From assembly GCA_030248065.1 (NCBI GenBank), contig JASAMV010009006.1, positions 38,411 through 102,410 of the forward strand: DNA of 64,000 nt. Direction: 5' to 3'. Position numbers and translations under genes: made by a program. Origin of the DNA: Rhynchonema sp. JSB1_4 (Eukaryota > Nematoda > Chromadorea > Monhysterida > Xyalidae). Every line of letters begins with the position of its first letter. Positions within the stretch are counted from its first letter, which is position 1. Below are positions 24,696-36,255 of the stretch, piece by piece. The notes under the pieces were generated by a model. The model did not search any database, was not told where the DNA came from, and saw nothing but the letters and a program-made list of their open reading frames with translations.

Positions 24696-25658
24696 TTCTC
24701 AACAAAAACCCCCTTAATGACTATACTGCAAACTGGGGAAAGAGGCGAATGGTTCTGGTGTAAACCTTGGATTGTTTTATGCGTTTAGAAGCTTCAGGCA
24801 CCCATGATTGCGTTACTAATGAGGCCCTTTCCATGTGTCTCGAACTGTCAACGACAATCAGGGCCATCACCAATAAATTGCCAAATAAGAACTCACTAAA
24901 ACCAAGACACGGTCTCCTTGAACAATATTCTGATCTCGCTTAACATATACGAAGAAATTCTTTCAAGAAATACATAGGTACATAGGTACCTTGAACTCAT
25001 CAAGTCCCTTTGACGCGTTGAGCAGACCCTTCCAGACCATCAGCATTGCCTCCTCGCAGATTCGATATTCGGGCGAGTCCGCACCGCGCTCCTTCTTGAT
25101 CTCCTCGAACAACAGCTCAAAATCGTTCCAGTCAATTTCGCCCGATCGGTTAAGATCTATAAATGGAATGACACTGGGTTCACTCGTGTCTTTTAGGGGT
25201 CATGTGACCATCTGGTGCGTTCGCACTGACGATGCCCGGGTGCACCGCTCGTCTATGAAAGCAGGATGATACGGACAACCAGAAAGCACATTGCTGTACA
25301 ATTCACGTTAATTAAGAGTAGAACTGTGTCGATAGAAACAGGAAACATTCAGCGACAGGTCTCGAACCTGCGGTCGAGAAATCCAACCAAAGTATAAGTA
25401 GCTATGACGCAGCACTGTGCCATATTGCTGCCAATTCTCGTTGTGGCAAGTGTTGCTGGCCCAATTGTGCTGCTACCGCATACACGACATACATTCGTGG
25501 AATTTTTTGATGACGGAGCACTTTTGCGACCGGATAATGTGGTTTTGGCCGAACCGATTGTTTAATATAAACAACACTGAAAGAATAAAGCGCTTACCGA
25601 AGAACGTGTAGAACACACGATCCCATTTCTTCTTCAGGAACGGATCAATGCCAGGCAT
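23361..25658 (-). CDS. Calexcitin / sarcoplasmic calcium-binding-like EF-hand protein
   Basis: Five exons on the minus strand: 25598-25658, 24990-25156, 24307-24436, 23569-23666, 23361-23483; phases close and give 192 aa, the usual length of this family. It starts MPGIDPFLKKKWDRVFYTFF, typical of calexcitins. The first EF-hand loop is DLNRSGEIDWND, split by intron 1 after its first base. A second is LDSSGDKLIDPEEY, split by intron 3. A third, degenerate loop is DDHNKPLKAIDYGQF. It ends APGNFLFGPNV. The likely role is a cytosolic Ca2+ sensor or buffer in neurons or muscle (family knowledge; calexcitin was described as a K+ channel regulator in molluscs). The last donor (GTG|GTCGGT) is the only weak splice site. 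Intron 3 carries a foldback element. Confidence 0.93.
23690..24247. mobile_element. Foldback element in a calexcitin intron
   Basis: Two arms of about 260 bp are inverse copies: CGGCCCCGCCGCTATTGTTT at the left and its complement at the right, continuing through CTTCACCAAA, ACCCACCGAAATCGATCCAC and TATAGGCGGC words. TTTAAA sits immediately outside both ends (23684-23689 and 24248-24253), a probable target duplication. The loop is only about 25-40 bp, so the intron RNA would form a long hairpin. Confidence 0.8.
24658..24693 (+). repeat. Poly(A) run
   Basis: A run of about 36 A in calexcitin intron 2. It may be the tail of an old retroposed copy or simple expansion; no flanking retrogene was recognised. 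Confidence 0.8.
25214..25312 (+). repeat. Dispersed repeat, copy A (GGTGCGTTCGCACTG family)
   Basis: About 99 bp running from GGTGCGTTCGCACTGACGATG through GGTGCACCGCTCG to GTACAATTCACGTTAAT. It matches 27221-27315 over its length with scattered differences. It lies in intron 1 of the calexcitin gene. A GGTGC..GCACC hairpin is possible at the left end. Confidence 0.65.
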
Positions 25659-27220
25659 AATTGATGCTCAAAAATGTCGGCGGTTGATTTGGACGACAGA
25701 TGTGACGTGCTGGGCAGGTAGCAAGCTGGAAACAAAATTTTGTAATTCATAAATTCATATAACAAAAACCATTGGTTCACAATTGCTGGTCCGAAAAACA
25801 ATAATGAGCAAATTCACATTCGATCACAACTTGGGAATCTAAACGAAAGGTTAACCGTCTGGCTGCAGTAAACACAGAGCCTCACTGTTTGTGTTTCCGA
25901 CTGCCTGTCAGGCAAAAAGATTTATAAATACGCAAACAAAACACTTGAAAACGCCTCGGGTGGTATATAAACTGCACATTGCACGCTCAGGTATATGTAA
26001 TTGTGTAAATAGCCGCTCAGTTTCTGGGTCACACACAGGCACCGACAGGTTAAAAAACCGGAATTTCTTCGTCCAAACTTTCTGAATTTCGTCCATCGTA
26101 TATAATTTTGAAGTGTTTCTCGTTTATACCGTTGAATTGCACCGTGATATTTGGTGCTGCGTCCTTCTGTGGTGCTGCTTTTTAACCTTCGTCTGCTTGA
26201 GGCACTTTACGCTGCCTGACACCACGTAAACAAGGTTCGTTGCTAACGGTACGTCATGTACCGTATGTACGGTGCAGTGAAGGTGCACGTAAAGGTACGG
26301 TACCAATGTATGGGTAAAAAAGTTTGGATGCTGATGCGAAAAAGCTTGTGTGATACATTGCTTTGGGGCCAGATCTTAGTTTCCAGAATTAATGCATTTG
26401 CTCATGTGGAAAATTATAATACCTCCAAAAATGTGCGATTATACAGTACTTGTTTTTGTTCGCTGCAGACGCTAAGCACGGTATACTGTATGTGCGCACG
26501 TGGCTAATCTGGATAATCATGATGTTTGGGGTTCCTACTGTGACTATTGCGCAATTGAGAGTGGCCACGCAGACTCGCAAGTTTGAGTTTCTTTCGCTGC
26601 GGGAAATTGGCGTGAAGGAAATATAATTGCCAGGCTGGACAAGCAGATACTGCACAATGTACAGTGGCAATCCAGCTTCTGTCGGTCAATGTTTGAAAAG
26701 CAATGAGCTAAATGTTATCTTCCTTGACGTTAATCTGGGTACGTCTGCTCTATCCCCGTCCGTTAATTAATATTTCTTGTGCACATACATACAACACACT
26801 AAAAAACATGCCACACACGTCAAGCGTTAAGTCTTCGCAGATATGCGCACGCCTTGGTCCAATGGCTATCTGCTGGTAGAATTTTAATCAAACATCCAAA
26901 GACGACCGATTTTATCACATCAGGCTTAAACGAGTACGGTACAATGTTCGCCCAACGTCGCAGCAGTAAGCGAAAGGTTGGTTTTCACTCTTACCTTTTC
27001 ATCAACAAGCCGACAAACTTTTTTCTGCACATTCTACATTCGCTAACCGTCAATTTTGTTGTTTGCGCTTGAGCACTGACACTAATTAAAGATAAACCGT
27101 TGCTGTGCAAGGTTCCCAAAGCTGTGCACCTGCCTGTTCCGTCCCAATTAGCAATGCTGATGTCAAACAAATGCAACAGTATACCGTAGGCTATAGTTTG
27201 CTGCAGCCAGGTGTTTTTAT
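25659..27220. other. Non-coding interval
   Basis: Probable promoter side of the calexcitin gene. No motif-bearing frame. The patch at 26236-26305 repeats GTACGG/ACCGTA words and can fold on itself. Confidence 0.35.
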
Positions 27221-27315
27221 GGTGCATTCGCACTGACGATGACCTGGTGCACCGCTCGCCTGCGAGAGCGTTTCGAAACTGTTGACCAAAAAACATGCTG
27301 CACAATTCACATTAA
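27221..27315 (+). repeat. Dispersed repeat, copy B (GGTGCATTCGCACTG family)
   Basis: Second full-length copy of the repeat at 25214-25312, ending CACAATTCACATTAAT. Its first 24 bp are the exact reverse complement of 43692-43715 at the start of the last exon of the potassium channel gene. Confidence 0.65.
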
Positions 27316-30300
27316 TGTAAACAGAGGCTACTTTATTTCTTCTTGTAGAATCTTCCTTGACTTCTTCCTTGTCAATGTGTTCAAGCCCCAAGCCGCGCAA
27401 TCTATCAACGTCTTTTCAACTTGAGAACAGGAAAGCAGTGCGAAACATGTGCAACAGCACTTCGTCGCCACCTGAGCTGCATGTGGCAGATTCGTTTAGA
27501 TAAGAGAGTTCCTATGATGCACAAACAGTAATGCCACAAAAGTATTACGTCTACGTTGTTTGCGCTAATCAAGTTACTGTAACATAGTCCCCGACTGACG
27601 TAGGTACATTATCACGTACACATATTAACGTACAGTATTAGCTGGCAATCAGGTTGCGCTCGAATAGTCACGAACATTTCATGCACCTAAACACCGACAA
27701 AAAGATGTTGGGTGAAAGGTCGTATAATGAGATGTCTTATCATGATGTCGTCACAGACACGAGCGTCAGGTACATTGTTTAGAGTTTGCAGGGATAATTT
27801 ACGGTCTAGTCACCTGAATGTTCCCATTCTCATGTTGGCGACAGGCACAGTTTGATATCAACGGGTTTGTGAGTTATTTGCATGTCTAAAGAAGTGCCAC
27901 GTGTCCGAACATTCGCATAGCCAAAGCTTCTGTCATAATCACCGGGCTGATCCCTCCAGTATCCGATATCATAAAATTTTTTCAATAATTGCTGTTGTTG
28001 AGAAAATCCGACATCACTGGATATGTTGCCGTCCCGTCCGAGGGAGTACAAACGCCGGAGCACGGTTAGCGGTTCATAGTGATGACAGACATCACCCCCG
28101 AATGCACAAGTGCGAGTCTGGGCAGTGCCCATTTCGGCCGGTCTCACAATGTAGCGTGTTAGCGGGTCAGCGGGTTAGCGGGTTGCGGATTAGCGAATCC
28201 GTTTTTCACTCCCGCTTTCACTCCCGCTCACATGGAAACTTGAAAGAGCTGGTTAGCGGGTATGTCTATCAGCCGCTGGCTAATCCCGCTAACCCGCTAA
28301 TCCGCAACACACAGTTGCTCTCAAAAGGCATGTGCAGGCTGAGTTGCTTATAAAACTCAAATTCATATCGATTTTCTTTAACTTTTTTGTCTTTATTTGT
28401 ATTTATTTGTCGCACCTCTGTGTCAAACACATATGCACACGGTTTATATTGCAAAAGGACTACCTAAATTGACTTCGGATGCGCCGCTCGCCGGACACTC
28501 CGCCCATTTTGGACATCGGATACTCGTGCACAGTGCCGGGTACTGGTGTTAACAACTAATTTGTTATTCGCTATTGAAAACGGATAATCTTATGATTCCT
28601 ATGCTGCAGAAAAGCTTATCAATTTATGAGTTTCTTGCGCGAGCCTCTCCCATAACATCAAGTCATCAACGCTCAATAAACGGTCAGTCAGCCAGTCAGA
28701 TGCTGCATGTCGATTTTAAGACCGCCTTTGTTGTGCTAGACTTCAGTCGCACGGTCATACTGGACTTCAAGACCATTCCGCTCAGTCAAAAACACTCCCG
28801 AACATTTGAACGAGACTTCAGCCTGCGAACGAACCGCAATCAGCTTCAGATTTTTTGTGGACTGTCGGTTTTCGTTGAACGTGATTCGCGGTTTTAATGC
28901 TTTAGTGGCTTCAGTTTTAAAGGGTATACTTGCAGAAAAAGTTCCGCAATGTCTTCCTGTCAGATACTTCCGTCGTCTCCCAAGGGCCTTTGAGCTGAAC
29001 TTGACGGACAAAATTAATCACTTATCATGAATTAGCTCATGTTTGAGCCTGGTATTTACACGTGTTTTTGCCCCCACGAGAGCTCATTTACAATGTCACT
29101 CATCCTGAGTCTCATAACCCATAAAGCACACTGAAGTTATTTGTAAGGACTTCCACATCAACAGCGAGTACCCCGCTCACGAAATTTGCAAATCAAAGAT
29201 CTGCCAGAGAATTGCTTTCCAGCTGGATTCTTAAAATGTGTTTCTCTAAAACTTAAGTCAGTGGCTGAAGTCAGACACAGACAAAAATGTACCGTGTCAT
29301 GCTTTTGGTACGCTCGCGCAGGGCGTCTCAGGAAATTATAGAACACACATGATTATCGCGTGCAGAGAAGTGATTCGATGACCGGACTTTTTATCAGATG
29401 GTCAAAGCAAATACATGAATCCGAATCTTTGGATTCCTTTCCAGCTTTAGTGCCACAATCTGGTTCGTTTTCTGATCAGCACCTCCCACGACCAAATGCG
29501 AGATTTGCGGTTGCGGCATAAGATCGGTGCTTCGTCTCCCGCAATAAGTCACTTGAAACAGCATTAATCCCTTTCCATAATTAAGGACTCCACGCGGATT
29601 CGCATACAGGAACTGTTCTCTGCTTTTCGCATATGTACCTCTAGTGAAACATCAACGTGAAACCAAACCACCAGTGCACAACACAAACAGCAGCCAGTGA
29701 TAAGCATCCAGACCCGATATTTCACATTGACTGTAATGTATGTAACCAGAGAAGAGCTACTACATATGTGTGGAATTCATTAGCTATGGACAGGGATTAA
29801 AATGCCATAGTATACACATGCGGCGCCGCACTGATCTTTATTATTTTTTATTACCTATCACCCTGACTTTACCAGGCAAACATTGATTAGGCAAAATTAC
29901 GGTGCAAAGCCCGACTAACTGACTGTTTTGAGACTAACTAACCAAGCCACGTGCTGCAGACGGAGTGTAGAACCTCGGTGATCGGATCTGATCTGCTTTG
30001 ATCTGAATGCTTCTTAACTCAACACGCATTTCGGTCGAATTTGCTGTAGGGGCATTGTTACATTGTACAAGCATGTAACTAGTGTAAAAGTTGTAATTTG
30101 AATCGCCTATAAACCAGAATAATGCATGGTATTCAATTCAGTCCCATCCCAACAGATCCCTTCAGGATTGCCCAGTTTGACAAGTTACCTACGCGCAGGC
30201 ACCCGCTTGTTTGCTACGTTTGCTGACCTCGTAAAGAGTGTGAAGGCATCGTGCAAAACTCAGAAGCCCCGATCGAGCCACGGCACATTTCTTGTGCCAA

Positions 30301-31065
30301 GAGAGCCGTGCAATGCGACGCAGTTGTGTTTGTCTTAATCAGGCTTCGCCGAGCAGCATGTGAAATAGTGCCATGAAAGGTTATGGTCGGTTGCCAGTAA
30401 ACTTGGGAATATTAGCATGGGTATATAAATAACCATTTTTATGGTCGAAAGTTTTCCGTCTGGACCGAGACAGGCAACCAACTAAGGTACTCCTGCTCCC
30501 ACTCCGGGCTCGCGGCTCACATTAAAGTGCACTTATGTATGTATATAATACCAAAGCAGGCTGCATTTCGTCATAAGCAGTTTGATAATTTTCATAAGCT
30601 GCATGTTTCCAGCAGTTATTTTTCTTTCAATCACAACGCACATTTCATACGGCTGTCTGTCTGTGAAGAAAAAAGTAGAACAATATCAAAGATGGACAGA
30701 CAAGTATCCAGCTGTTGGGAACATTGCCAGCTGCAGTTTTCAATTCTTCAATGTTCTCACTCTGGCACTGTTCGCAACGAAGGCCGCCGTTACAATTTTT
30801 TTGTGCAGATGGTTTGAGGCTCCCTGGTGGGATATGGACATTTTAGGCTTATACTGATGTTGGCAACGGAACCGCTTGGGTTTTTCTCGCAACGCGAGAA
30901 CGCGGCAGGATGTCTGTTGTCGTCAACGCGCCTGCCACTCTATCCAAGTGTATCAAGCTGTAGTTACAATGTACATACTGTATACATACATATGCATTTT
31001 GAGCTTGAAGAAAATGAGGACGAATTTTGTTTGAATCTTGCTTCGTGATTGCGTAGCAGTAATAG
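27316..31065. other. Repeat-poor interval with no supported gene
   Basis: Apart from the GTTAGCGGG array at 28139-28315, nothing is recognised. The minus frame 27830-28147 (about 105 codons) has a balanced composition but no domain or splice partners, and part of it lies beside that array. Confidence 0.35.
28139..28315. repeat. Inverted GTTAGCGGG repeat array
   Basis: The left side has TGTAGCGTGTTAGCGGGTCAG and further GTTAGCGGG units. The right side has the inverse, CCCGCTAACCCGCTAATCCGC. A CTCACAATG word just outside resembles the TTCACAATG end of the element at 12536-13417. Probably a short relative or remnant of that family. Confidence 0.5.
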
Positions 31066-31120
31066 TGACCAGCGTAAAAGTTGTTCATATGGTGCAGGGG
31101 AAAAAGTTTTACGCTGGTCA
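31066..31120. repeat. Short inverted repeat TGACCAGCGTAAAAG...TTTTACGCTGGTCA
   Basis: A near-perfect 14-bp inverted repeat over 55 bp. The same words occur at 49074-49126, with single arms near 49221 and 52115 (diverged). Probably a very small MITE family. It lies 45 bp from the LTR element insertion. Confidence 0.5.
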
Positions 31121-31169
31121 GGTCTGTCAAGCCCATCACAAAATATGATTTCAGGAAAAATTGTCCTAT

Positions 31170-31299
31170 AGTGGGAATCGTAGACTCTGTGCCTTATATT
31201 CTGTATGATTTATGAAGTGGTCGGATTGTATTCGTATTATCATTCTGTTTATATCGAGTGGAAGAATAAAGATCCCGGAAAGTACCTCGATTCGCTACT
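31170..31299 (+). repeat. 5' LTR, 130 bp
   Basis: Identical base for base to 34441-34570. Starts AGTGGGAATCGTAGACTCTG and ends CCTCGATTCGCTACT. An AATAAA signal is present near its 3' part (GAAGAATAAAGATC). It is short for an LTR. Confidence 0.93.
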
Positions 31300-31316
31300 G
31301 GTGTGACCTGTCAGCA
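31299..31316 (+). promoter_or_regulatory. Possible primer-binding site
   Basis: TGGTGTGACCTGTCAG begins at the last base of the 5' LTR; TGG would pair with the CCA end of a tRNA. I could not match it to a particular tRNA. Confidence 0.4.
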
Positions 31317-31370
31317 TGACGACATCGACCAAAATGCGATCTGCTGTTCTGCGTCGCAACGTCGCGTGCT

Positions 31371-33803
31371 ATGGGGATGAGGAAGAAGACGACCCGCACG
31401 GCAATGTGCTGCACGAAATTGGCGATTATGACTAGCATGATCAACGATCTCGCAGATAAGCCAAGCCGCAGCGCTACTATTGAATTATACGCCAATTTGC
31501 AAGCTCTGATCAATTCGGACCCAGATCTCGACTACCTGTCGATCGATCTGCCGGACATTGATTCAGATTGGTGCATCGTCATGAACGGATTCAGTATGAT
31601 TGTCAACGAAATTTTCAAGTTCTATCACAAAATTCAATTCAGGTACACATCCAATCAGATCATCCAACTCGAAGTCGGCCGATTCCGTCCCGTTACCATC
31701 GATCTGCCCGTCTCGAAAATGCCGATGCCAAAGATCGATCCGAGCAAAAAATACGACGACGTGGCACGTGAAGACCAACAGCAGGCCTACCGTAACCCAA
31801 AGATGGCAGATGTGATACCAAGTGAGGATGATTATGCCACATCACAAATGACGTCACAAACCGATCGTGCCAACTCACAGACGTCAGTGGCCTGTATCAC
31901 AATTTGCAACGGTCGACCTCGTATCAAACGAGTGCAGAGCAAAATTACAAAGTCACAAATGACCAATACCAGAATTGACTGTATCCCAAACTGGCCAGTT
32001 CAAGAAACGACTGTGAAAGAACTGATTCCATCTCAGCCAGTTTTGTCGAAGAACTCGAAAGACAAACTGCATTTTGGTATGGATCAGTTCGATGTACCAC
32101 AAAATGAACACAATCCAAACAAGGCCAAGATGGTACATCAGAAATACACAGATAAGAAAGGCAGCAATTTTGATCTATCGACTGCCAACACAAAAACAGG
32201 CCAACATATAAGTCAATCAGTTCAGGATACAGTCAGAACGGAGTCACAGAAAGGGCATGATAACAAACCACAGTACAAGACCAATGTTTTGATTTCACCC
32301 AGCTTGGCACCGAATCATTCAAATTCTAGCGGTGATCTAAATTCACAGCACAAACGTTTTGCAGCTGCAGGTGTTGAGTCTGACGCAGGTCCTGCAGGTT
32401 TACAGCCACCTTCAAGATCAGAAAGGAATGAAACATCAACGAAGACTGTTAAACATCAGCAGCCAGACGAAACAAACGCATTGATCGAGCTGATGAAACA
32501 ACAGAATGAACTGATCTTGAAAATGATTAGAAATTTGAATGATGAACAAAACGCAAATGCCAAGTCTGATGATTTAAGATTGTTGTGCGATGATTTCAAG
32601 TTTGATGGCAAATCTGGCAGTTATTCGACCTGGCGTGACTATGTCAAGATCAAAATCGACAAGACCAGCGCTGACGACAAGGTAGCAATTATGTACGTTC
32701 GATTTTGTCTCACCGGCGAGGCGGCTACGTTGTACGACAAACAGCCCAAATCAGTGAAAGAAAGTTTAGCCGCGACATTCGCGTTCCTGGATGAAAGGTA
32801 TGGGGACAAATTTGCTGAAAGGCGCGCGGCACATGAGCTGTTGATCATTAAGCAGACAAAAGATCAGTCTGTCAGGGAGTATGCTGGTTTGTTAGAAGGA
32901 ACATTAAGGTCGGCAAGTAGCCTTGAGGACCCACTGTCAGATCAGGCGATGGCGAGTTTGATGTGCAAGTTTTTCATAGACGGCCTCTACCATGAATCCA
33001 TCAAACAGAAAATGTATGTTGCCATGGCTGAAAATAAATCATTTCATGAAATGAAGCACGTCGCTCAAATAGAAGACGAGGCCATTCGAATTCGCAGTAG
33101 TATTAGCGACGTGAACGATCAAACCGACCAAAGTGTCCACCAGAATATACAGAATCGTAATTCGTACCAATACAGTGGCAATCGCGGTGCTTATTCGAAC
33201 AACGGTAACCAAGCCTGCAATTATGGTGCTGAGCCACACGACCCGAATGAAACACCGGTGAAGCAATGTGGTGGCATCACTGTTGTGAATCAAGGAATTT
33301 TCTCCGGCTCGACGACAAGTGAAACATCACTGTTGAAAGTGCCAGTTATTGGTGGCAGAAAAGTTAGAAATACACGCTTGGACACCGGTTCTGACGTGAA
33401 TTTGATTCGACCGGAGTTGGTGAAGGCTTTTGGTTGGACAAGCTTGCCAAACAAAGCGCGTATCCAGGTGCAAGGTGCTGGACGGACAAAGTTGAAAGTT
33501 CTTGGTGTAATCAGCAAGAAGTTGGAGTTGTCTGGTGGAAAGATCAAGAATTGTGAGTTTCTGGTGAGCCGAGACACCATGGGTTATGGTTTGATTATTG
33601 GAAACGAGAGTCTGTGCTCTCTGGGAATCGGTCTGATGAATCGTGCAGGTGAACAGTTGTTTGACAGCAGTGCCAAACACACGGTACCACAGAGCAGCAA
33701 AATGAGTCACGTGAAGAAATGCTGCAAAGGCAAGCCTGGCTTGAGGACCGGAATGGCGAATGGAAAGCCGCCCGGTTGTGAAACATCAGAAATGGGCAAA
33801 TGA
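31371..33803 (+). CDS. Gag-protease polyprotein of the LTR element
   Basis: An uninterrupted frame of 810 codons. The first 370 residues or so are hydrophilic and Gln/Ser/Lys-rich, with no recognised domain. About residues 380-560 look like a retrotransposon capsid region: a FKFDGKSGSYSTWRDYV start, then CLTGEAATLYD and YGDKFAERRAAHELL. A Cys/Asn-rich linker follows without a CCHC zinc knuckle. The aspartic protease lies around residues 650-750, with catalytic LDTGSD near 670 and the GLIIGNESL strand. The frame then ends; no polymerase follows, and 33804-34426 is non-coding. The start codon chosen is the first ATG of the frame; an ATG further in cannot be excluded. Three copies of the word TGAAACATCA fall in this frame. 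Confidence 0.9.
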   Translation: MGMRKKTTRTAMCCTKLAIMTSMINDLADKPSRSATIELYANLQALINSDPDLDYLSIDLPDIDSDWCIVMNGFSMIVNEIFKFYHKIQFRYTSNQIIQLEVGRFRPVTIDLPVSKMPMPKIDPSKKYDDVAREDQQQAYRNPKMADVIPSEDDYATSQMTSQTDRANSQTSVACITICNGRPRIKRVQSKITKSQMTNTRIDCIPNWPVQETTVKELIPSQPVLSKNSKDKLHFGMDQFDVPQNEHNPNKAKMVHQKYTDKKGSNFDLSTANTKTGQHISQSVQDTVRTESQKGHDNKPQYKTNVLISPSLAPNHSNSSGDLNSQHKRFAAAGVESDAGPAGLQPPSRSERNETSTKTVKHQQPDETNALIELMKQQNELILKMIRNLNDEQNANAKSDDLRLLCDDFKFDGKSGSYSTWRDYVKIKIDKTSADDKVAIMYVRFCLTGEAATLYDKQPKSVKESLAATFAFLDERYGDKFAERRAAHELLIIKQTKDQSVREYAGLLEGTLRSASSLEDPLSDQAMASLMCKFFIDGLYHESIKQKMYVAMAENKSFHEMKHVAQIEDEAIRIRSSISDVNDQTDQSVHQNIQNRNSYQYSGNRGAYSNNGNQACNYGAEPHDPNETPVKQCGGITVVNQGIFSGSTTSETSLLKVPVIGGRKVRNTRLDTGSDVNLIRPELVKAFGWTSLPNKARIQVQGAGRTKLKVLGVISKKLELSGGKIKNCEFLVSRDTMGYGLIIGNESLCSLGIGLMNRAGEQLFDSSAKHTVPQSSKMSHVKKCCKGKPGLRTGMANGKPPGCETSEMGK

Positions 33804-34426
33804 AGGTGAAGAGAGCTGCTAGTAAAAAATTAAAAAAACACAAAAAAATGTAAAAAAAATAAAAAATACAAAAACATTTTGGTAAAATTAGTATTTGTTG
33901 TTTGGTATGCGGGAAATGACGCTATTTGGTCCCATATCATTGAGAATACGTGAGTTGAACAAATGAAACTGCGTAAATGTGCATGCTTTTTGTAAAAAAT
34001 CTGGATCCAGTAAAAGTATGATGAATAAATGCCAAGTATAAATGTGTAGTGTGATCTTCCAAAATGTTGTGCGTAGATCTGGGACATTATGAAATGTACA
34101 CTTTCCATTGTTGTTTTTCATTCGGGTGTTTTTCTGGCCAGTTTTGTACTCTTCTAGCACCCTTCTGATTATTTTTTGGAACGAAAAGAGAAAGTAGGGA
34201 GTAAGAAGGCTTGGAGTTTGATTTGAGAAAAGGCACAAACGAGTGGAATTTAGAGTTGCTTTGTTGGAAAGAGAAAGGTGCACGGATGTGCAATGTTTGA
34301 GAAAGGATTAATTGATGAGATTAGCAGTTCCAGCCGACATCAATTATGTGCCGAACATGAAGATTTATAGAGAAAGATTTAGTGAAGAGAGTAAAATGCT
34401 GCTGCATTCGGTGGTAATTTCCTTCC

Positions 34427-34440
34427 GAAAAGGGGGAAGA
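34427..34440 (+). promoter_or_regulatory. Polypurine tract
   Basis: GAAAAGGGGGAAGA abuts the 3' LTR, the expected primer for plus-strand synthesis. Confidence 0.8.
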
Positions 34441-34570
34441 AGTGGGAATCGTAGACTCTGTGCCTTATATTCTGTATGATTTATGAAGTGGTCGGATTGT
34501 ATTCGTATTATCATTCTGTTTATATCGAGTGGAAGAATAAAGATCCCGGAAAGTACCTCGATTCGCTACT
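34441..34570 (+). repeat. 3' LTR, 130 bp
   Basis: Identical to the 5' LTR at 31170-31299, followed by the target duplication CTAT. Confidence 0.93.
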
Positions 34571-34574
34571 CTAT

Positions 34575-36128
34575 CATTGGCCTAAATTCTCGAAAGCCCA
34601 ACCGTGACGCACGCGTATGTTTCGGGACTAAAAGGGAATTTACGCACCGAGGTGGAGACCGTCAGATGTATCAAATGCACTCTTGCGCAACCGCCCCCGG
34701 TGGCGGTGGTTCTTTCGAGAATTTGAGCCATTATTGTCTCACAACCCCAAATGGACAAAAAAGCCACCTTAATTCAAGCAATTCTATGATTGTTTCCACG
34801 TCAATGTCGTCTCCCTTACGTATGTACTGTTATAGAGTTTGCACTGATCCCACGTAATGCTGCATCGTAGACGTGTTGCGTTAACTACAATAATTTAAGC
34901 TTCATTTTAAGCCTCGTTTACTGAAATTCCACTTGTCACTTATCACACCGTTTATGCGTCAGAAATCTGAATTTCACAACTGAGATCAATCATGTGATGT
35001 AAAGATCCCGCCGCGATTGCAATTATCTGTACGGTTCAGGGAAATCAGGCTCACAGGCTGCATTTGTGGGCGGCAAGACTGTTACGTATGTTCCATTAAC
35101 GGAATAAAACTCTAATCCCACAAGCGCAGCCCTGCATTATCAAATATGTAGGTTGACTTTAAAATGTGTTGGAAGCTAATATACATAGCTGTGCAGAAAG
35201 GTCCCGAGTATACGGATTAACATAATCACGTTCTGGGTATCATGCGGGACCCAGTATAGCTATTCCACATTTTGTTCGTTTATATCCCACTGTCTTCTGT
35301 TACCGGTCCGTTTTTATCTGTCGTTTATTTGTTTTGCGATATAAACAGCTATTTTTTCACAAGGCAGTGTCTTGGCATGCCTACCATACCACGTGCAACT
35401 CACCCAGAAGGCATCGTTGGTGACATTAAAGCCGCTAGGACAACGACGTCTTTCATGACCGATGATATTAAACTGAGATCAATTAAATTGTCAATAGTAT
35501 GAGAGTCTAAGACATGTATACTTTATATACATCCTTATCTTTTCAATGCAAACGTTCTTCAGAACCCCGACGGCTTGTTTGTACCGCACGAGCAGTTGGC
35601 CCCACTGAAAGGCACACAAAGAAGCACCAGATCAGAGGTATATGTACCTGCATTGTTTTTGTGCTTTTTTTTCGTTACGTGACTGCTGTGGGGACCACTT
35701 TTTTGAAAGGTCAGTCCGTGCAGGTCATAAACTGCACCTAATGCACCCAAAAAGGTTGGTCGGCATTGTGAGGCTGGTAAACTGTGTCAGTATCGTATTA
35801 TGTAATTTCACAAAGCTTGACAGGAAACCTTATGTTCTTTTACACACCGTAGTTTCACGAAGGACCAAAGTGTGGTCTGATTTTGATGCACAAGCGAATC
35901 TGGTATATAAGTAGGATCGGATCAACTAGGAAAGTCATCACAACAACGCCGAAAACCGTGTGAACAGAAATTCCCGTCACACAGTCTTCGTCAAACCGTT
36001 TTCCTGAACTTTGAAACTTGATATGGTGTTGCCCATGGTGTCACTCAACTGAGGCGAGGTAAATCATACAAAACCCCCTCATTGCACACAAACACAAACG
36101 CGCCCCAAAACAGCACCAATCGACAAGC
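34575..36128. other. Non-coding interval upstream of the Kv gene
   Basis: No supported gene. The promoter and 5' UTR of the channel gene are expected in its right part; no specific motif was recognised. Confidence 0.4.
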
Positions 36129-36200
36129 ATGAGCACCAACGTGTATCAACATCAACAACAGTCCACGAATCTGCCGTTGTGTGCTGAACGTTTGGCAAGC

Positions 36201-36255
<55 letters not shown>

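Larger units (their letters stand above)
31170..34570 (+). mobile_element. LTR retrotransposon, Gag-protease only, 3.4 kb
   Basis: Bounded by two identical 130-bp LTRs with AGT...ACT ends and flanked by the 4-bp duplication CTAT at 31166-31169 and 34571-34574. A polypurine tract ends directly at the 3' LTR. One long frame encodes Gag plus an aspartic protease. There is no reverse transcriptase, RNase H or integrase, and no room for them. AGT..ACT-type ends and 4-bp duplications fit the Ty3/mdg4 group. Identical LTRs mean a recent insertion. It must be mobilised by enzymes supplied elsewhere, if it moves at all. Confidence 0.92.

Noticed and set aside
25359..25369. GGTTCGAGACC B-box on the minus strand
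   Set aside because: No cloverleaf could be drawn; at most a SINE remnant.
27830..28147. 105-codon minus-strand frame
   Set aside because: Plausible composition but no family match or exon partners; overlaps the start of a repeat.
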